Positions 63,580 to 64,000 of a DNA stretch of 64,000 nucleotides are shown piece by piece; the stretch's first letter is position 1; each line of letters starts with the position of its first letter. The stretch lies in NCBI RefSeq assembly GCF_000002985.6, contig NC_003284.9, positions 17,236,001 to 17,300,000 of the forward strand, in the 5' to 3' direction. The stretch comes from Caenorhabditis elegans. Its lineage: Eukaryota > Nematoda > Chromadorea > Rhabditida > Rhabditidae. Below the pieces are notes generated by a model, which was not told the origin of the DNA, did not search any database, and was given only the letters and a program-made list of their open reading frames with translations. The position numbers and the translations under genes were made by a program.

Positions 63580-63750
63580 TTGGCTGACAGCCAAAAAAAT
63601 AATTGAAACTCGGATGTCGGCGTGAGTCGATAGCCAAAAAAGTGATTCGGCTGTCGGCGTGTATGGTGTGAACCGACAGCCGAGAAAAAATAAACACTCG
63701 GCTGTCGCTGACAACCGAATTTTTCCATCAGCCGCACAGCCTTGGTATAA
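63580..63750. repeat. repeat with CGGCTGTCGGC motifs
   Basis: Several GCTGTCGGC and CCGACAGCC copies and an end CATCAGCCGCACAGCC. That end matches the end region of the foldback at 61844 (inverse of GGCTGTGCGGTTGATG). Confidence 0.6.
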
Positions 63751-63907
63751 ATCGACCGATAAGTTTCTTCATTTCGAGAGCTTCCAAGCCCTGTACTATG
63801 TATCTTTGTTTGATGGGATCCAAGTGCGGTGGACAGCTCACAGGTGGTTTAAAAAGGATCCGTTGCCACGTCTTTTTTCAACGTATCAAAATCCAATTAA
63901 TACAATT

Positions 63908-64000
63908 CATGGGGTCTCATGACCCTCGAGAGAAAAGCCGTCCTTCTCGAAGCGTTGGTACCAATTGTGTATTGTATTATAGTGAGGGGCATATGTATGA
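63908..64000 (-). pseudogene. mariner transposase fragment at the window edge
   Basis: On the minus strand the frame reads YNTIHNWYQRFEKDGFSLEG and ends HETP with a stop. The pattern W-x-RF-x-x-G-x-x-SLE is typical of the second helix-turn-helix of mariner transposases. The rest lies outside the window or is lost. Confidence 0.6.

Overview
The window looks like a chromosome-arm piece of a nematode close to Caenorhabditis. The evidence is short introns with GTAAG or GTGAG donors and TTTTCAG acceptors, two degenerate F-box genes of the nematode FBXB type, a Tc3-type transposon, RTE and CR1-like non-LTR elements, HSE-rich repeats like those in worm Helitrons, and a nematode-type Maverick. I cannot name the species.

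The centre (19558-35079) is a 15.5-kb Maverick/Polinton, a virus-like DNA transposon. It has 0.4-kb terminal inverted repeats, AG...CT ends and an exact 6-bp target duplication (aacaag). It encodes a DDE integrase with a chromodomain, a major capsid protein, an 816-residue secreted and membrane-anchored protein resembling a class III fusogen, an FtsK/A32-type packaging ATPase, an adenain-like cysteine protease and several small unknown proteins. Its protein-primed PolB is broken: there is a shift at a slippery T_TTA_AAA site, then a damaged segment behind the palm motifs. The structural and integration genes are open, so this copy may make particles but probably cannot replicate its own DNA. 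A spliced, GC-richer coiled-coil gene just inside the left TIR looks like captured cargo. Known nematode Mavericks with a gB-like fusogen have been proposed as vectors of gene transfer between species, and this element fits that type.

Left flank (1-19557): a small membrane protein gene, a spliced gag-like zinc-knuckle gene with an array of coding hairpins, a partial minus-strand gene whose last exon recurs inverted 3.2 kb away, palindromic MITEs, and a five-exon membrane SDR (7363-8762). Then come two genes sharing a recombined 3' module (11696-14054), an intact Tc3-type element nested in another insertion (14128-16732), and an integrase relic at 18020. A repeat of unknown origin occurs four times.

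Right flank (35086-64000): a long multi-exon gene (36934-44038 or 44203) built from a duplicated helical domain and a tandem array of duplicated exons, some decayed. One of its introns holds a 733-bp non-autonomous LTR element. Then follow an RTE retrotransposon kept in one frame but with two TGA stops, an FBXB pseudogene, two pieces of a CR1-like element, 40-bp HSE repeats, a CTACAGTA satellite, a Tc-like element, a second FBXB gene with a lost splice donor, foldback elements and a mariner fragment at the edge.

Most other sequence is AT-rich and without a gene I can support. Exon structures come from reading splice signals by eye and are not backed by transcripts.
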